DNA from: CAYZFD01 sp964477735
GTDB taxonomy: Bacteria; Bacteroidota; Bacteroidia; Flavobacteriales; Flavobacteriaceae
Length of the DNA: 30,534 nucleotides
NCBI GenBank assembly: GCA_964477735.1
Contig: CAYZFD010000020.1
Span: forward strand, 1 to 30,534
Direction: 5' to 3'
The position numbers were made by a program, and so were the translations under genes. A model generated the notes under the pieces. It was not told where the DNA came from, did not search any database, and worked only from the letters and a program-made list of their open reading frames with translations. Below, piece by piece: positions 21,529-29,470 of this stretch. Position 1 is the first letter of the stretch. The number at the start of each line of letters is the position of its first letter.

Positions 21529-21750
21529 ATGTACTGGACGTTAGAATTGGCTTCTTATTTAAGTGATGCACCATGGCCCGCTATAAAAGATGAATTAATC
21601 GACTACGCCATTCGAACTGGAGCGCCTCTAGAAGTGGTTGAAAACCTTCAAGCCATTGAAGACGAGGGAGAAATCTATGAGTCTATCGAAGAAATTTGGC
21701 CCGACTACCCCACCGACGAAGATTATCTTTGGAACGAAGATGAATATTAA
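21529..21750 (+). CDS. DUF2795 small acidic protein
   Basis: This 73-residue protein resembles the DUF2795 family. The hallmark start MYWTLELASYLSDAPWPAIK is followed by DELIDYAIRTGAPLEVVENL and a very acidic C-terminus (EEIWPDYPTDEDYLWNEDEY). No signal peptide or membrane segment is present. Function is unknown; the small size, acidity and strong promoter/terminator pair suggest an abundant single-gene transcript. In other Flavobacteriia it is commonly found next to secA, as here. Confidence 0.92.
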   Translation: MYWTLELASYLSDAPWPAIKDELIDYAIRTGAPLEVVENLQAIEDEGEIYESIEEIWPDYPTDEDYLWNEDEY

Positions 21751-21768
21751 TTCATTAAAGTTTTAACA

Positions 21769-21793
21769 AAGTCTCCTTGGAGGCTTTTTTTTT
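21769..21793 (+). terminator. Rho-independent terminator after DUF2795
   Basis: AGTCTCC (21770-21776), loop TT and GGAGGCT (21779-21785) form a 7-bp stem with one G-U pair, followed by TTTTTTTT to 21793. The hairpin overlaps the -33 element of the secA promoter. Confidence 0.85.
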
Positions 21794-21804
21794 GCTTAAA
21801 TTTG
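21777..21804 (+). promoter_or_regulatory. Promoter of secA
   Basis: TTG (21777-21779), a 17-nt spacer and TAAATTTG (21797-21804) fit the consensus; the ATG of secA is 20 nt downstream at 21825. The -33 element lies inside the preceding terminator hairpin. Confidence 0.6.
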
Positions 21805-21824
21805 ACCTCTTTTAGCCCGTTTAA

Positions 21825-24800
21825 ATGAGTTTTTTAAATTCGATACTTAAAGTTTTTGTTGGCGACAAAGCCAAAAAAGATCTAAAATTCATACAACCCC
21901 TAGTTCAAAACATTTTAAATGTAGAGCAAGAGCTTGAGGCATTGAGCCATGATGAATTAAGGCACCAAACCACCCTGTTTAAAAATGAAATTGCACAAAC
22001 CAGAAAACCTTTCGAAGAAAAGATAAGTGCCCTTCAGGCCGAGATTGCTGCAAGTCTTGATATTGACCACAAAGAAACCTTATATAGTGAAATTGACCTT
22101 TGGGAAGACCAAGCCTACGAAGCTGTTGAAAAAACTTTAAACGATTTACTTCCCAGAGCATTTGCCGTGATCAAGGAGACGGCCAAGCGTTTTAAAAACA
22201 ACGAAAGCTTGGTGGTGAATGCCACAACCTATGACAGAACCCTTTCCGCTACCAAGGACTATGTGCAATTGAAAGGGGAGCAAGCAACTTGGAAAAATTC
22301 TTGGGATGCTGCAGGAAAACCCATCACATGGGACATGGTGCACTATGACGTACAACTTATCGGAGGTATTGCTATGCACCAGGGAAAAATTGCCGAGATG
22401 CAAACCGGTGAAGGAAAAACCCTTGTGGCCACCCTTCCTGTTTACCTCAACGCATTGGCAGAAAGAGGCGTTCATCTTGTTACAGTCAATGATTATTTGG
22501 CCAAACGTGACAGTGCTTGGATGGCTCCTTTATTTGAATTTCATGGGATGCGTGTAGATTGCATCGACAATCACAAACCCAACTCTGAAGAAAGACGCAA
22601 AGCCTACGCCGCAGACATCACCTATGGCACAAACAACGAATTTGGATTTGATTATTTGCGCGACAACATGGCACATGCCCCTAATGATTTGGTACAAAGA
22701 CCGCATCATTTTGCCATCGTAGATGAAGTAGATTCTGTTTTGATTGACGATGCAAGAACACCACTCATCATTTCTGGGCCAACCCCCGAAGGTGACCGTC
22801 ACGAATTTAACGAACTAAAGCCTCAGGTTTCTGCCCTTGTCAATCAACAACGACAAACGCTAACAAAAGTTTTGGCTGAAGCCAAAAAAAGCATCGCAGA
22901 AGGAGATTCAAAAGAAGGTGGCAAAATGCTACTTCGCGTCTATAGAGGTTTGCCCAAAAACAAAGCACTCATCAAGTTTTTGAGTGAAGAAGGCGTGAAG
23001 CAATTGTTGCAAAAAACAGAAAACTTCTACATGCAAGACAACAACCGTGAAATGCATGTCATCGACGAGGAACTGTTGTTTGTGATTGATGAAAAAAACA
23101 ACCAAATAGAACTCACCGACAAAGGAGTCTCATTCTTATCGAGAGACGACAAAGATGCCGATTTTTTTGTGTTGCCCGATATTGGCCTCGAAATTGCTCA
23201 AATCGAAGCCAAAGGCCTAGAAATTTCGAAAGAAGCCGAAGAAAAAGAAATCCTTTTCAGAGAATACAGCATCAAAAGCGAACGCATTCACACCCTAAAC
23301 CAATTGTTAAAAGCCTACACACTTTTCGAAAAAGATGTGGCTTATGTGGTGATGGAAAACAAGGTGAAAATCGTAGATGAGCAAACAGGCCGTATTATGG
23401 ATGGTCGCCGCTATTCCGACGGGCTCCATCAAGCCATAGAAGCAAAAGAAAATGTAAAGATTGAAGCTGCCACCCAAACCTTCGCCACAGTTACATTGCA
23501 AAACTATTTCAGAATGTATCGCAAATTGGCAGGGATGACAGGAACAGCAATTACAGAAGCTGGTGAATTTTGGGAAATCTATAAGCTCGACGTCATTGAA
23601 ATTCCCACCAATCGCCCCATCGCACGAAAAGACCACAACGATTTAATTTACAAAACAAAACGCGAAAAATATAACGCAGTCATCGAAGAAGTGGCGCAAC
23701 TGTCGGCCGCTGGAAGACCTACGTTAATTGGAACAACATCTGTTGAAATTTCAGAGTTGCTTAGTCGAATGCTCAGCAGACGAAATATCGACCACAACGT
23801 GCTAAACGCTAAACTTCACAAAAAAGAAGCCGATGTAGTTGCCGAAGCCGGAAAAGCAGGTGTGGTCACCATTGCCACAAACATGGCAGGTCGTGGAACA
23901 GACATAAAGATCAATGATGCCGTGAAAAACGCAGGAGGACTCGCCATCATTGGAACAGAAAGACACGACTCAAGACGAGTGGACCGACAGCTCAGAGGAA
24001 GATCTGGACGACAAGGAGATCCTGGAAGCTCACAGTTTTATGTGTCTTTAGAAGACAACCTGATGCGATTGTTTGGTTCCGAACGCGTTGCCAAAATTAT
24101 GGACCGCATGGGATTAGAAGAAGGTGAAGTGATTCAGCACTCCATGATGACAAAATCTATTGAGCGCGCCCAAAAGAAAGTCGAAGAAAATAATTTTGGC
24201 ATTCGAAAGAGATTGCTTGAATATGACGATGTGATGAATGCCCAAAGAGAGGTCATCTATAAAAGAAGACGTAACGCCCTCAAAGGTAGTCGCTTGCGAG
24301 TGGACATCGCCAACATGATCTATGACACAGCACAAAGCATTACAGAAACCAACAAGGCACAAAACGACTACAAAAATTTTGAATTTGAATTGATTCGATA
24401 TTTTTCTACCAGCACCAATATTAGCCAAGAGGCGTTCGAAAAAATGTCTGTTTCTGAAATCACAGACAATATTTATAAAGACGTCTATCTGCATTATGAA
24501 TCCAAGATGCAACAAAGTGCATCGCAGGTATTTCCGGTCGTGAAAAATGTTTACGAAAACCCTACCAACAAATACGAACGCATTGTAGTCCCCTTTACCG
24601 ATGGTGTGAAAACCTTAAACGTGGTCACCAACCTTCAAGAAGCCTATGATTCAAAAGGTGTGAAACTGGTTGAAGATTTTGAAAAAAACATTTCGCTAGC
24701 TTTGATCGACGAGACTTGGAAAGACCATTTGCGCAAAATGGACGAGTTGAAGCAGTCTGTGCAATTGGCTGTTCACGAACAAAAAGATCCGCTTTTGATC

Positions 24801-25184
24801 TATAAATTCGAAGCCTTCGAATTGTTTAAAGAAATGATAGATCGGGTCAATAAGGAGTTGATTTCTTTCCTATTTAAAGGCACTTTACCCTCACAAAACC
24901 CTGCTGAAATTAGAGAAGATCGTCAAACCCGTCGTCGCCAACAAATCAACACTTCAAAAGAAGAAGTTCTCAACAGTGATGAATTGGCTGCTCGAAATCG
25001 TGCAGCTGGACAAACACAACAACCCTCTCAGATCGTTGAAACTGTTGTTCGAGAGCAAAGAAAAATTGGTCGAAACGAAAAAGTGACCATCAAAAATGTA
25101 GTATCGGGTGAAAATAAAACCGTAAAATATAAACAAGCCGAACCTTTGCTGCAACGAGGTGAATGGGTTTTGGTTGAAACATAA
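21825..25184 (+). CDS. secA: Protein translocase ATPase SecA
   Basis: SecA is the motor that drives preproteins through SecYEG. At 1,119 residues it is about 200 longer than E. coli SecA, as is usual in Bacteroidota. Motifs: Walker A MQTGEGKT (192-199), DEVD (300-303) in VDEVDSVLIDDARTPLIISG, TNMAGRGTDIK and QLRGRSGRQGDPGSSQFYVS in the second nucleotide-binding domain, and SIERAQKKVEENNFGIRKRL in the helical scaffold. Extra sequence lies near residues 60-160 and in the preprotein-binding region (about 330-480). The C-terminal zinc motif CxCxSG is absent; the protein ends in a basic/acidic tail with KYKQAEPLLQRGEW. It has its own promoter (21777-21804) and is followed 6 nt later by a glycosyltransferase gene. 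Confidence 0.98.
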   Translation: MSFLNSILKVFVGDKAKKDLKFIQPLVQNILNVEQELEALSHDELRHQTTLFKNEIAQTRKPFEEKISALQAEIAASLDIDHKETLYSEIDLWEDQAYEAVEKTLNDLLPRAFAVIKETAKRFKNNESLVVNATTYDRTLSATKDYVQLKGEQATWKNSWDAAGKPITWDMVHYDVQLIGGIAMHQGKIAEMQTGEGKTLVATLPVYLNALAERGVHLVTVNDYLAKRDSAWMAPLFEFHGMRVDCIDNHKPNSEERRKAYAADITYGTNNEFGFDYLRDNMAHAPNDLVQRPHHFAIVDEVDSVLIDDARTPLIISGPTPEGDRHEFNELKPQVSALVNQQRQTLTKVLAEAKKSIAEGDSKEGGKMLLRVYRGLPKNKALIKFLSEEGVKQLLQKTENFYMQDNNREMHVIDEELLFVIDEKNNQIELTDKGVSFLSRDDKDADFFVLPDIGLEIAQIEAKGLEISKEAEEKEILFREYSIKSERIHTLNQLLKAYTLFEKDVAYVVMENKVKIVDEQTGRIMDGRRYSDGLHQAIEAKENVKIEAATQTFATVTLQNYFRMYRKLAGMTGTAITEAGEFWEIYKLDVIEIPTNRPIARKDHNDLIYKTKREKYNAVIEEVAQLSAAGRPTLIGTTSVEISELLSRMLSRRNIDHNVLNAKLHKKEADVVAEAGKAGVVTIATNMAGRGTDIKINDAVKNAGGLAIIGTERHDSRRVDRQLRGRSGRQGDPGSSQFYVSLEDNLMRLFGSERVAKIMDRMGLEEGEVIQHSMMTKSIERAQKKVEENNFGIRKRLLEYDDVMNAQREVIYKRRRNALKGSRLRVDIANMIYDTAQSITETNKAQNDYKNFEFELIRYFSTSTNISQEAFEKMSVSEITDNIYKDVYLHYESKMQQSASQVFPVVKNVYENPTNKYERIVVPFTDGVKTLNVVTNLQEAYDSKGVKLVEDFEKNISLALIDETWKDHLRKMDELKQSVQLAVHEQKDPLLIYKFEAFELFKEMIDRVNKELISFLFKGTLPSQNPAEIREDRQTRRRQQINTSKEEVLNSDELAARNRAAGQTQQPSQIVETVVREQRKIGRNEKVTIKNVVSGENKTVKYKQAEPLLQRGEWVLVET

Positions 25185-25190
25185 AAACCT

Positions 25191-26318
25191 ATGCGGATTG
25201 TACTCATCGGTCCAGCACCCCCTCACCGTGGCGGCATAGCCGACACCCAATACACTTTGGGGTTAGCCCTGGAATCTGAAGGTCATGATGTAGAAATCAT
25301 CGGATTTCAAAAGCTCTATCCCAACTTCTTATTCCCTGGAAAAAACCAATACGCAGACGACTATCCCATAAAAAATATAATCCCAAAATTGTGGATCCAC
25401 AGTTACTTCCCGTGGAAATGGAGAGCTGTTTCTAAAAAAATTGAAATGCTGCAAGCCGATATTATCCTTTTTAGATACTACACACCCTTTCTCGCTCCTG
25501 TCTATGGATATCTTGCAAAAAAACTTTCCAACAAAAGTGTGGCTATTGCACTGGTTGACAATTGGAGACCTCACGAGTCAAAACCTTGGGATGGGTTGAT
25601 GAATCAATATTTTGGAAAAAAAATGTCAGCATTTATCACCATGTCCGAAAATGTCTCAAATCAAATCCAATCCGAATTGCGGAACAAACCTGTCTTAACA
25701 GGTTTTCATCCTATGAACGACGACTTACCGCTACCCATTTCTAAAGAAATCGCACGCGAAAAACTGGGATGGGACGCCAAAGCAAAAGTGGTCTTGTTTT
25801 TTGGGTTGATTCGAAGTTATAAAGGGTTAGACCTACTGTTAGAGGCTTTTGCTAAAACCCAAAAAAATCAGTCAAATCTTCGCCTAGCCATTATAGGAGA
25901 ATGTTATGAAAACACATCCAAATACCAAACGATCATCGAAAGGCTTGGCATACGAAACCGGATTTATGTTGATTTTAGTTTTGCAAATCGTCAAAAAGTA
26001 CAACATATTTTTTCGGCAGCAGACTTTGTGGTTCAACCCTATAGAAAAGCCACCCAAAGTGGCATAACACCATGGGCCTATCACTTCAACAAACCTTTGC
26101 TCGTAACTGATGTTGCAGGCCTAAAAGACCCTATTCTCAAGGACAAGACTGGGATGGTGGTTAGGCCCCAAACCGAAGCCCTCTCTGAAGGATTAGAATC
26201 CATGCTATCTTCCACCACCTTGGCAAGGTTTGAGAGGAACATAGAAAAGGTCAAGCCTAGCTACAATTGGACACTATTTGCTAAGGAAATGACAACTTTT
26301 TTCAAAAAGCTACCCTAA
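25191..26318 (+). CDS. Glycosyltransferase, GT-B fold (GT4-like)
   Basis: This 375-residue glycosyltransferase has a GT-B fold. The N-terminal domain begins MRIVLIGPAPPHRGGIADTQ, a typical GT4 acceptor-side start with the glycine-rich loop. The C-terminal nucleotide-sugar domain has VVLFFGLIRSYKGLDLLLEA, LAIIGECYE, ADFVVQPYRKATQSGI and KPLLVTDVAGL. The E-x7-E motif normally expected in ADFVVQPYR(x)ESQG-like regions is altered here to KATQSGITPWAYHF. No membrane segment is predicted; it would act at the cytoplasmic face, probably on a lipid-linked or surface glycan. Donor and acceptor are unknown. It starts 6 nt after secA and may be cotranscribed. Its stop is 2 nt from the opposing dapA stop. 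Confidence 0.9.
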   Translation: MRIVLIGPAPPHRGGIADTQYTLGLALESEGHDVEIIGFQKLYPNFLFPGKNQYADDYPIKNIIPKLWIHSYFPWKWRAVSKKIEMLQADIILFRYYTPFLAPVYGYLAKKLSNKSVAIALVDNWRPHESKPWDGLMNQYFGKKMSAFITMSENVSNQIQSELRNKPVLTGFHPMNDDLPLPISKEIAREKLGWDAKAKVVLFFGLIRSYKGLDLLLEAFAKTQKNQSNLRLAIIGECYENTSKYQTIIERLGIRNRIYVDFSFANRQKVQHIFSAADFVVQPYRKATQSGITPWAYHFNKPLLVTDVAGLKDPILKDKTGMVVRPQTEALSEGLESMLSSTTLARFERNIEKVKPSYNWTLFAKEMTTFFKKLP

Positions 26319-26320
26319 CT

Positions 26321-27205
26321 TTAAGATAAACGCTTGGTGTAAGTTTCAAGCGATTGCATTAGCGCAGTGCTGGCAGAGACCAACGGCAATCTCAGTTCGT
26401 TTTGACAAAGATTTCTGAGTGCTAAAACCGCCTTAATTCCGGTGGGGTTTCCTTCCTTAAAAATGGCGTCGATGACCGGTAAAATCACATCTTGAATTTT
26501 TTGAGCAGCATCCTTTCGACCTTCCAAAGCCAAAGCAATCAGTTGTGAGAAAGTGTGGGGAAATCCACCACCAATGACAGAAATCACCCCTTCACCACCC
26601 TCGAGAATCATAGGCAAGGCAACAGCATCATCACCCGACAAGACTAAAAAATCTTTTGGACGGCCCGATAAAAGTTTTTGGGCTTGTTCAAGATCACCCT
26701 TTGCTTCTTTAATGCCAATAACATTTGGACATGCCTGTGCAATTCGAAAAACCGTTTCAGGCAAAACATTGCTGGCTGTGCGTCCAGGAACATTATAGAG
26801 AATAACAGGCAGTGGCGACGCTTCTGCAACGGCTTTATAATGTAAGAAAATACCCTCTTGGCTGGGACGATTATAATAGGGGGAAACAGAAAGTAAGGCG
26901 CAAAAGCCCTCTGGATTTAGGGTTTCTATTGAATGCACTAAGGCCTGTGTGTTGTTACCACCCATTCCCAAAACCAAAGGAACACGACCCGCAGTGTGTG
27001 CCACAAAAATCTTTTTTACACGTTCTTTTTCTTCATCACTAAGGGTAGCGGTTTCTGCAGTAGTGCCCAAAACAACCAAATAATCAGCACCCCCTTCGAT
27101 GGTGTAATCAATGAGATTTCGAAGCGCATACTCGTCTAGCTGACCGTTAGTAAAAGGGGTGGTCATGGCCACGCCCATACCCCTTAAAAGTTCTTGTACA
27201 TTCAT
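26321..27205 (-). CDS. dapA: 4-hydroxy-tetrahydrodipicolinate synthase
   Basis: DapA condenses pyruvate and aspartate semialdehyde at the entry to diaminopimelate/lysine synthesis. It has 294 residues, the normal length. The Schiff-base lysine is Lys166 in VIGIKEAKGD; Tyr137 in PVILYNVPGRTASN, Thr48-Thr49 in VVLGTTAETATL and Arg142 complete the active site. The start ATG overlaps the stop of the upstream DUF6913 gene as ATGA (27202-27205), so translation is coupled. It is convergent with the glycosyltransferase gene. Confidence 0.97.
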   Translation of the reverse strand: MNVQELLRGMGVAMTTPFTNGQLDEYALRNLIDYTIEGGADYLVVLGTTAETATLSDEEKERVKKIFVAHTAGRVPLVLGMGGNNTQALVHSIETLNPEGFCALLSVSPYYNRPSQEGIFLHYKAVAEASPLPVILYNVPGRTASNVLPETVFRIAQACPNVIGIKEAKGDLEQAQKLLSGRPKDFLVLSGDDAVALPMILEGGEGVISVIGGGFPHTFSQLIALALEGRKDAAQKIQDVILPVIDAIFKEGNPTGIKAVLALRNLCQNELRLPLVSASTALMQSLETYTKRLS

Positions 27206-27702
27206 TGCTTAATCAATTTGGTATATCGGACAAGTTCTCTTACAAATTCTTCGGGTGCTTCAATTTTATGAGAAATGCTTAAATCATTCAACCTTTCATC
27301 TAATCCGAGTATCCCCACTCGAAAGCTAGCCTCTACCTGAGAAGACAACAACCCTAATGGACTATAGGTTTCTTTAAAAAAATTGATCAGCATATCATAG
27401 GGCTGCCTTGTGAATTGAAGCGCAGCTTTGTGGCGCCATTGCCCCTTCCAGTCAATAGATTTAGGTGAGATGAACATAGAATCTTTGTCACCAATGGGAT
27501 TAAAAAACAAAATATTGACATTCGTTGTGGCCACATCAAAAGCCGCTGCAATCTCATGAAACATAGGTTTGAAAGGCTCAGACAACCTGGCGTCAACCAA
27601 ACAGCCAATGTTGCGTACGGGTTTGGTTTTGGAATACTCAACTTGCTCCAATTTGGATAAATTCTTGTTAATTTTTTTTCGTAAAAAAAACTTTTTAAAC
27701 AT
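27202..27702 (-). CDS. DUF6913 family protein
   Basis: This 166-residue protein of unknown function is recognised as the small conserved flavobacterial family DUF6913. It starts with a basic segment (MFKKFFLRKKINKNLSKLEQ). It then has an alpha/beta pattern with RNIGCLVDARLSEPFKPMFH, NVNILFFNPIGDKDSMFISP, DWKGQWRHKAALQFTRQPYD (Trp and Phe rich), and MLINFFKETYSPLGLLSSQV. No signal peptide is evident. It is coupled to dapA through ATGA and shares a divergent promoter region with the nucleotidase pair. The conserved neighbourhood ligA - dapA - DUF6913 - nucleotidase is familiar from flavobacteria, but its meaning is not known. Family call from recalled similarity. Confidence 0.82.
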   Translation of the reverse strand: MFKKFFLRKKINKNLSKLEQVEYSKTKPVRNIGCLVDARLSEPFKPMFHEIAAAFDVATTNVNILFFNPIGDKDSMFISPKSIDWKGQWRHKAALQFTRQPYDMLINFFKETYSPLGLLSSQVEASFRVGILGLDERLNDLSISHKIEAPEEFVRELVRYTKLIKQ

Positions 27703-27712
27703 GAAAAAAATT

Positions 27713-27751
27713 ATCTTTAAACCACGTTACAAACATACTCTTTTTAAAGAT
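27713..27751. repeat. Inverted repeat around the DUF6913 promoter (candidate operator)
   Basis: ATCTTTAAA (27713-27721) and TTTAAAGAT (27743-27751) are perfect 9-bp inverted arms with 21 bp between them, so the arm centres are 30 bp apart (about three helical turns). The DUF6913 -7 box (27737-27730) lies in the middle. AT-rich composition lowers the weight of the match. Confidence 0.45.
27730..27737 (-). promoter_or_regulatory. -7 box for DUF6913-dapA
   Basis: TATGTTTG on the minus strand matches TAnnTTTG and ends 27 nt before the ATG at 27702. No TTG is seen at the -33 distance. Confidence 0.55.
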
Positions 27752-27778
27752 GTTTTGACTTGAATTGATTGAAATATT

Positions 27779-28534
27779 ATGAAAATAACACATTTTGTTT
27801 TATATGTAACATCTTTAATGGTCTTCAGTTGTGGAAGTCAAAAAAAACCGCAGAACATTCACTACAACAGGTTGGAGATTAACGACAGTTTATCTGAAGT
27901 TGATGCGATTGTGAATTTCATAAACCCCTACAAACAAGGAATTGATAAGGAAATGAACCGAAATTTGAGTTTTTGCGAAGCAGAGCTCAACAAATCGGAT
28001 GGTGGATTAGAGTCTTCGCTGGGCAACCTCATGGCCGACGCAGTGTTACTGGAATCAAACAAAATATTTGAAAAAAGAACTTCAAAAAAAATTGATTTCT
28101 GTTTGTTAAATCACGGAGGAATTCGAAGTCATTTGCCAGCAGGACCCGTCACTGTTCGGTCGGCCTATAGCATCATGCCTTTCGAAAACGAGACTGTAGT
28201 TTTAAAATTATCAGGAAAGCAAGTGGAATCACTCATTAAGTTTCTTGTCAGGAAAAATCGTGCTCACCCAATAAGTGGACTACGAATTCAGGTTGAATCT
28301 GAAGGATGGGAAGCTAAAATTCAAGACCAAGCCTTCGATCCAACACGGTCCTATTATGTGGTAACTTCGGACTATTTGCAACAAGGGGGCGACGACATGG
28401 CTTTCTTAAAAAACCCTGAAGAAATTCATGTTTTAGATTACAAAATCAGAAACATTTTAATTGATTATTTCGATGATCAAGATCGAATTGTTCCAAATTT
28501 AGATCATCGATTCACGAACCAAACCAAATCATAA
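27779..28534 (+). CDS. 5'-nucleotidase C-terminal domain lipoprotein
   Basis: This 251-residue protein consists of only the C-terminal (substrate-specificity) domain of UshA-like 5'-nucleotidases. MKITHFVLYVTSLMVFSC ends in a lipobox, so Cys18 is probably lipidated. Family motifs: LGNLMADAVL, CLLNHGGIRSHLPAGPVTVR (the nucleoside-binding NxGGIR block), SIMPFENETVVLKLSGKQV and YVVTSDYLQQGGDDM. The catalytic domain is encoded by the next gene, 30 bp downstream, so the usual order of the two domains is reversed. It probably associates with that protein in the periplasm or at the outer membrane. It is divergent from DUF6913. Confidence 0.93.
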   Translation: MKITHFVLYVTSLMVFSCGSQKKPQNIHYNRLEINDSLSEVDAIVNFINPYKQGIDKEMNRNLSFCEAELNKSDGGLESSLGNLMADAVLLESNKIFEKRTSKKIDFCLLNHGGIRSHLPAGPVTVRSAYSIMPFENETVVLKLSGKQVESLIKFLVRKNRAHPISGLRIQVESEGWEAKIQDQAFDPTRSYYVVTSDYLQQGGDDMAFLKNPEEIHVLDYKIRNILIDYFDDQDRIVPNLDHRFTNQTKS

Positions 28535-28564
28535 ACCAATCTAATTTTAAAAAATTATTGTCAA

Positions 28565-29470
28565 ATGAAAAGAAGGCACTTCATAACGTCCGTTTCTGCA
28601 AGCAGTTTGTTTTTGGGCCTCAAACCGAGTGAATTATGGGCATCGTCAATAAAAAAATCAAACCACTTGACCATCTTGCATACCAACGATGTGCACAGTC
28701 ATGTAGAACCCTTTTCTTCAACAGCAGGGCGCAACGCCAATAAAGGTGGTGTGGCGAGAAGGGCTGCATTGATCGCTCAAATCAAAAAAGAAAACCCCAA
28801 CACACTGCTTTTAGACGCCGGTGATATTTTTCAAGGCACACCCTATTTTAATTTTTATGGGGGTGAACTTGAGCTAAAATTGATGAGCATGATGGGTTAT
28901 GATGCAGGCACGATCGGGAATCATGAGTTCGACAATGGTATTGAAGGCCTCAGTGCGCCTTTGCATCATGCCAACTTTGATTTGCTTATTGCCAATTACG
29001 ACTTTTCGAATACCATCATGGATGGACGCACGAAAGCCTATAAAATTTTCAACAAAAACGGCATTCGAGTTGGCGTTTTTGGGCTTGGAATTGAACTAGA
29101 TGGATTGGTAAACAAAAGGGCTTATAAAGAAACAGTTTATCTAGACCCCATCGAAAAAGCAACAGATATGGCCTATGAACTGCGTCATCGAAAACATTGC
29201 GATCTTGTGATTTGCCTGTCGCATTTGGGCTATCGTTACCAAAACCCTAAGACAGTGTCAGATATTCATTTAGCCGAAAAAACTAGAGACATTGACTTAA
29301 TTATTGGTGGACATACACATACCTTTCTAAAAGAACCAGACCGTGTATTGAATTTAGATGAAAAGGAAGTACTCATCAATCAAGTTGGATGCTATGGCCT
29401 GTATTTGGGCCGTATAGACTTTCAATTTGGAAAGGCAGCTAAGCTTGTGAAAAACCTAGAAATTGGCTAA
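28565..29470 (+). CDS. 5'-nucleotidase catalytic domain (metallophosphatase) with Tat signal
   Basis: This 301-residue metallophosphatase corresponds to the N-terminal domain of UshA-type 5'-nucleotidases. The two-metal site motifs are complete: TNDVHSH (Asp42, His44), DAGDIFQGTP (Asp87), GNHEFDNG (Asn119, His120), LSHLGY and GGHTHTF. The N-terminus MKRRHFITSVSASSLFLGL carries twin arginines (Arg3-Arg4) in an RRxFI context followed by a mildly hydrophobic stretch, a good Tat signal. It would be exported folded, with metals loaded, while its partner domain is a Sec lipoprotein. Its stop overlaps that of ligA by 4 bp (CTAA, 29467-29470). Confidence 0.95.
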   Translation: MKRRHFITSVSASSLFLGLKPSELWASSIKKSNHLTILHTNDVHSHVEPFSSTAGRNANKGGVARRAALIAQIKKENPNTLLLDAGDIFQGTPYFNFYGGELELKLMSMMGYDAGTIGNHEFDNGIEGLSAPLHHANFDLLIANYDFSNTIMDGRTKAYKIFNKNGIRVGVFGLGIELDGLVNKRAYKETVYLDPIEKATDMAYELRHRKHCDLVICLSHLGYRYQNPKTVSDIHLAEKTRDIDLIIGGHTHTFLKEPDRVLNLDEKEVLINQVGCYGLYLGRIDFQFGKAAKLVKNLEIG

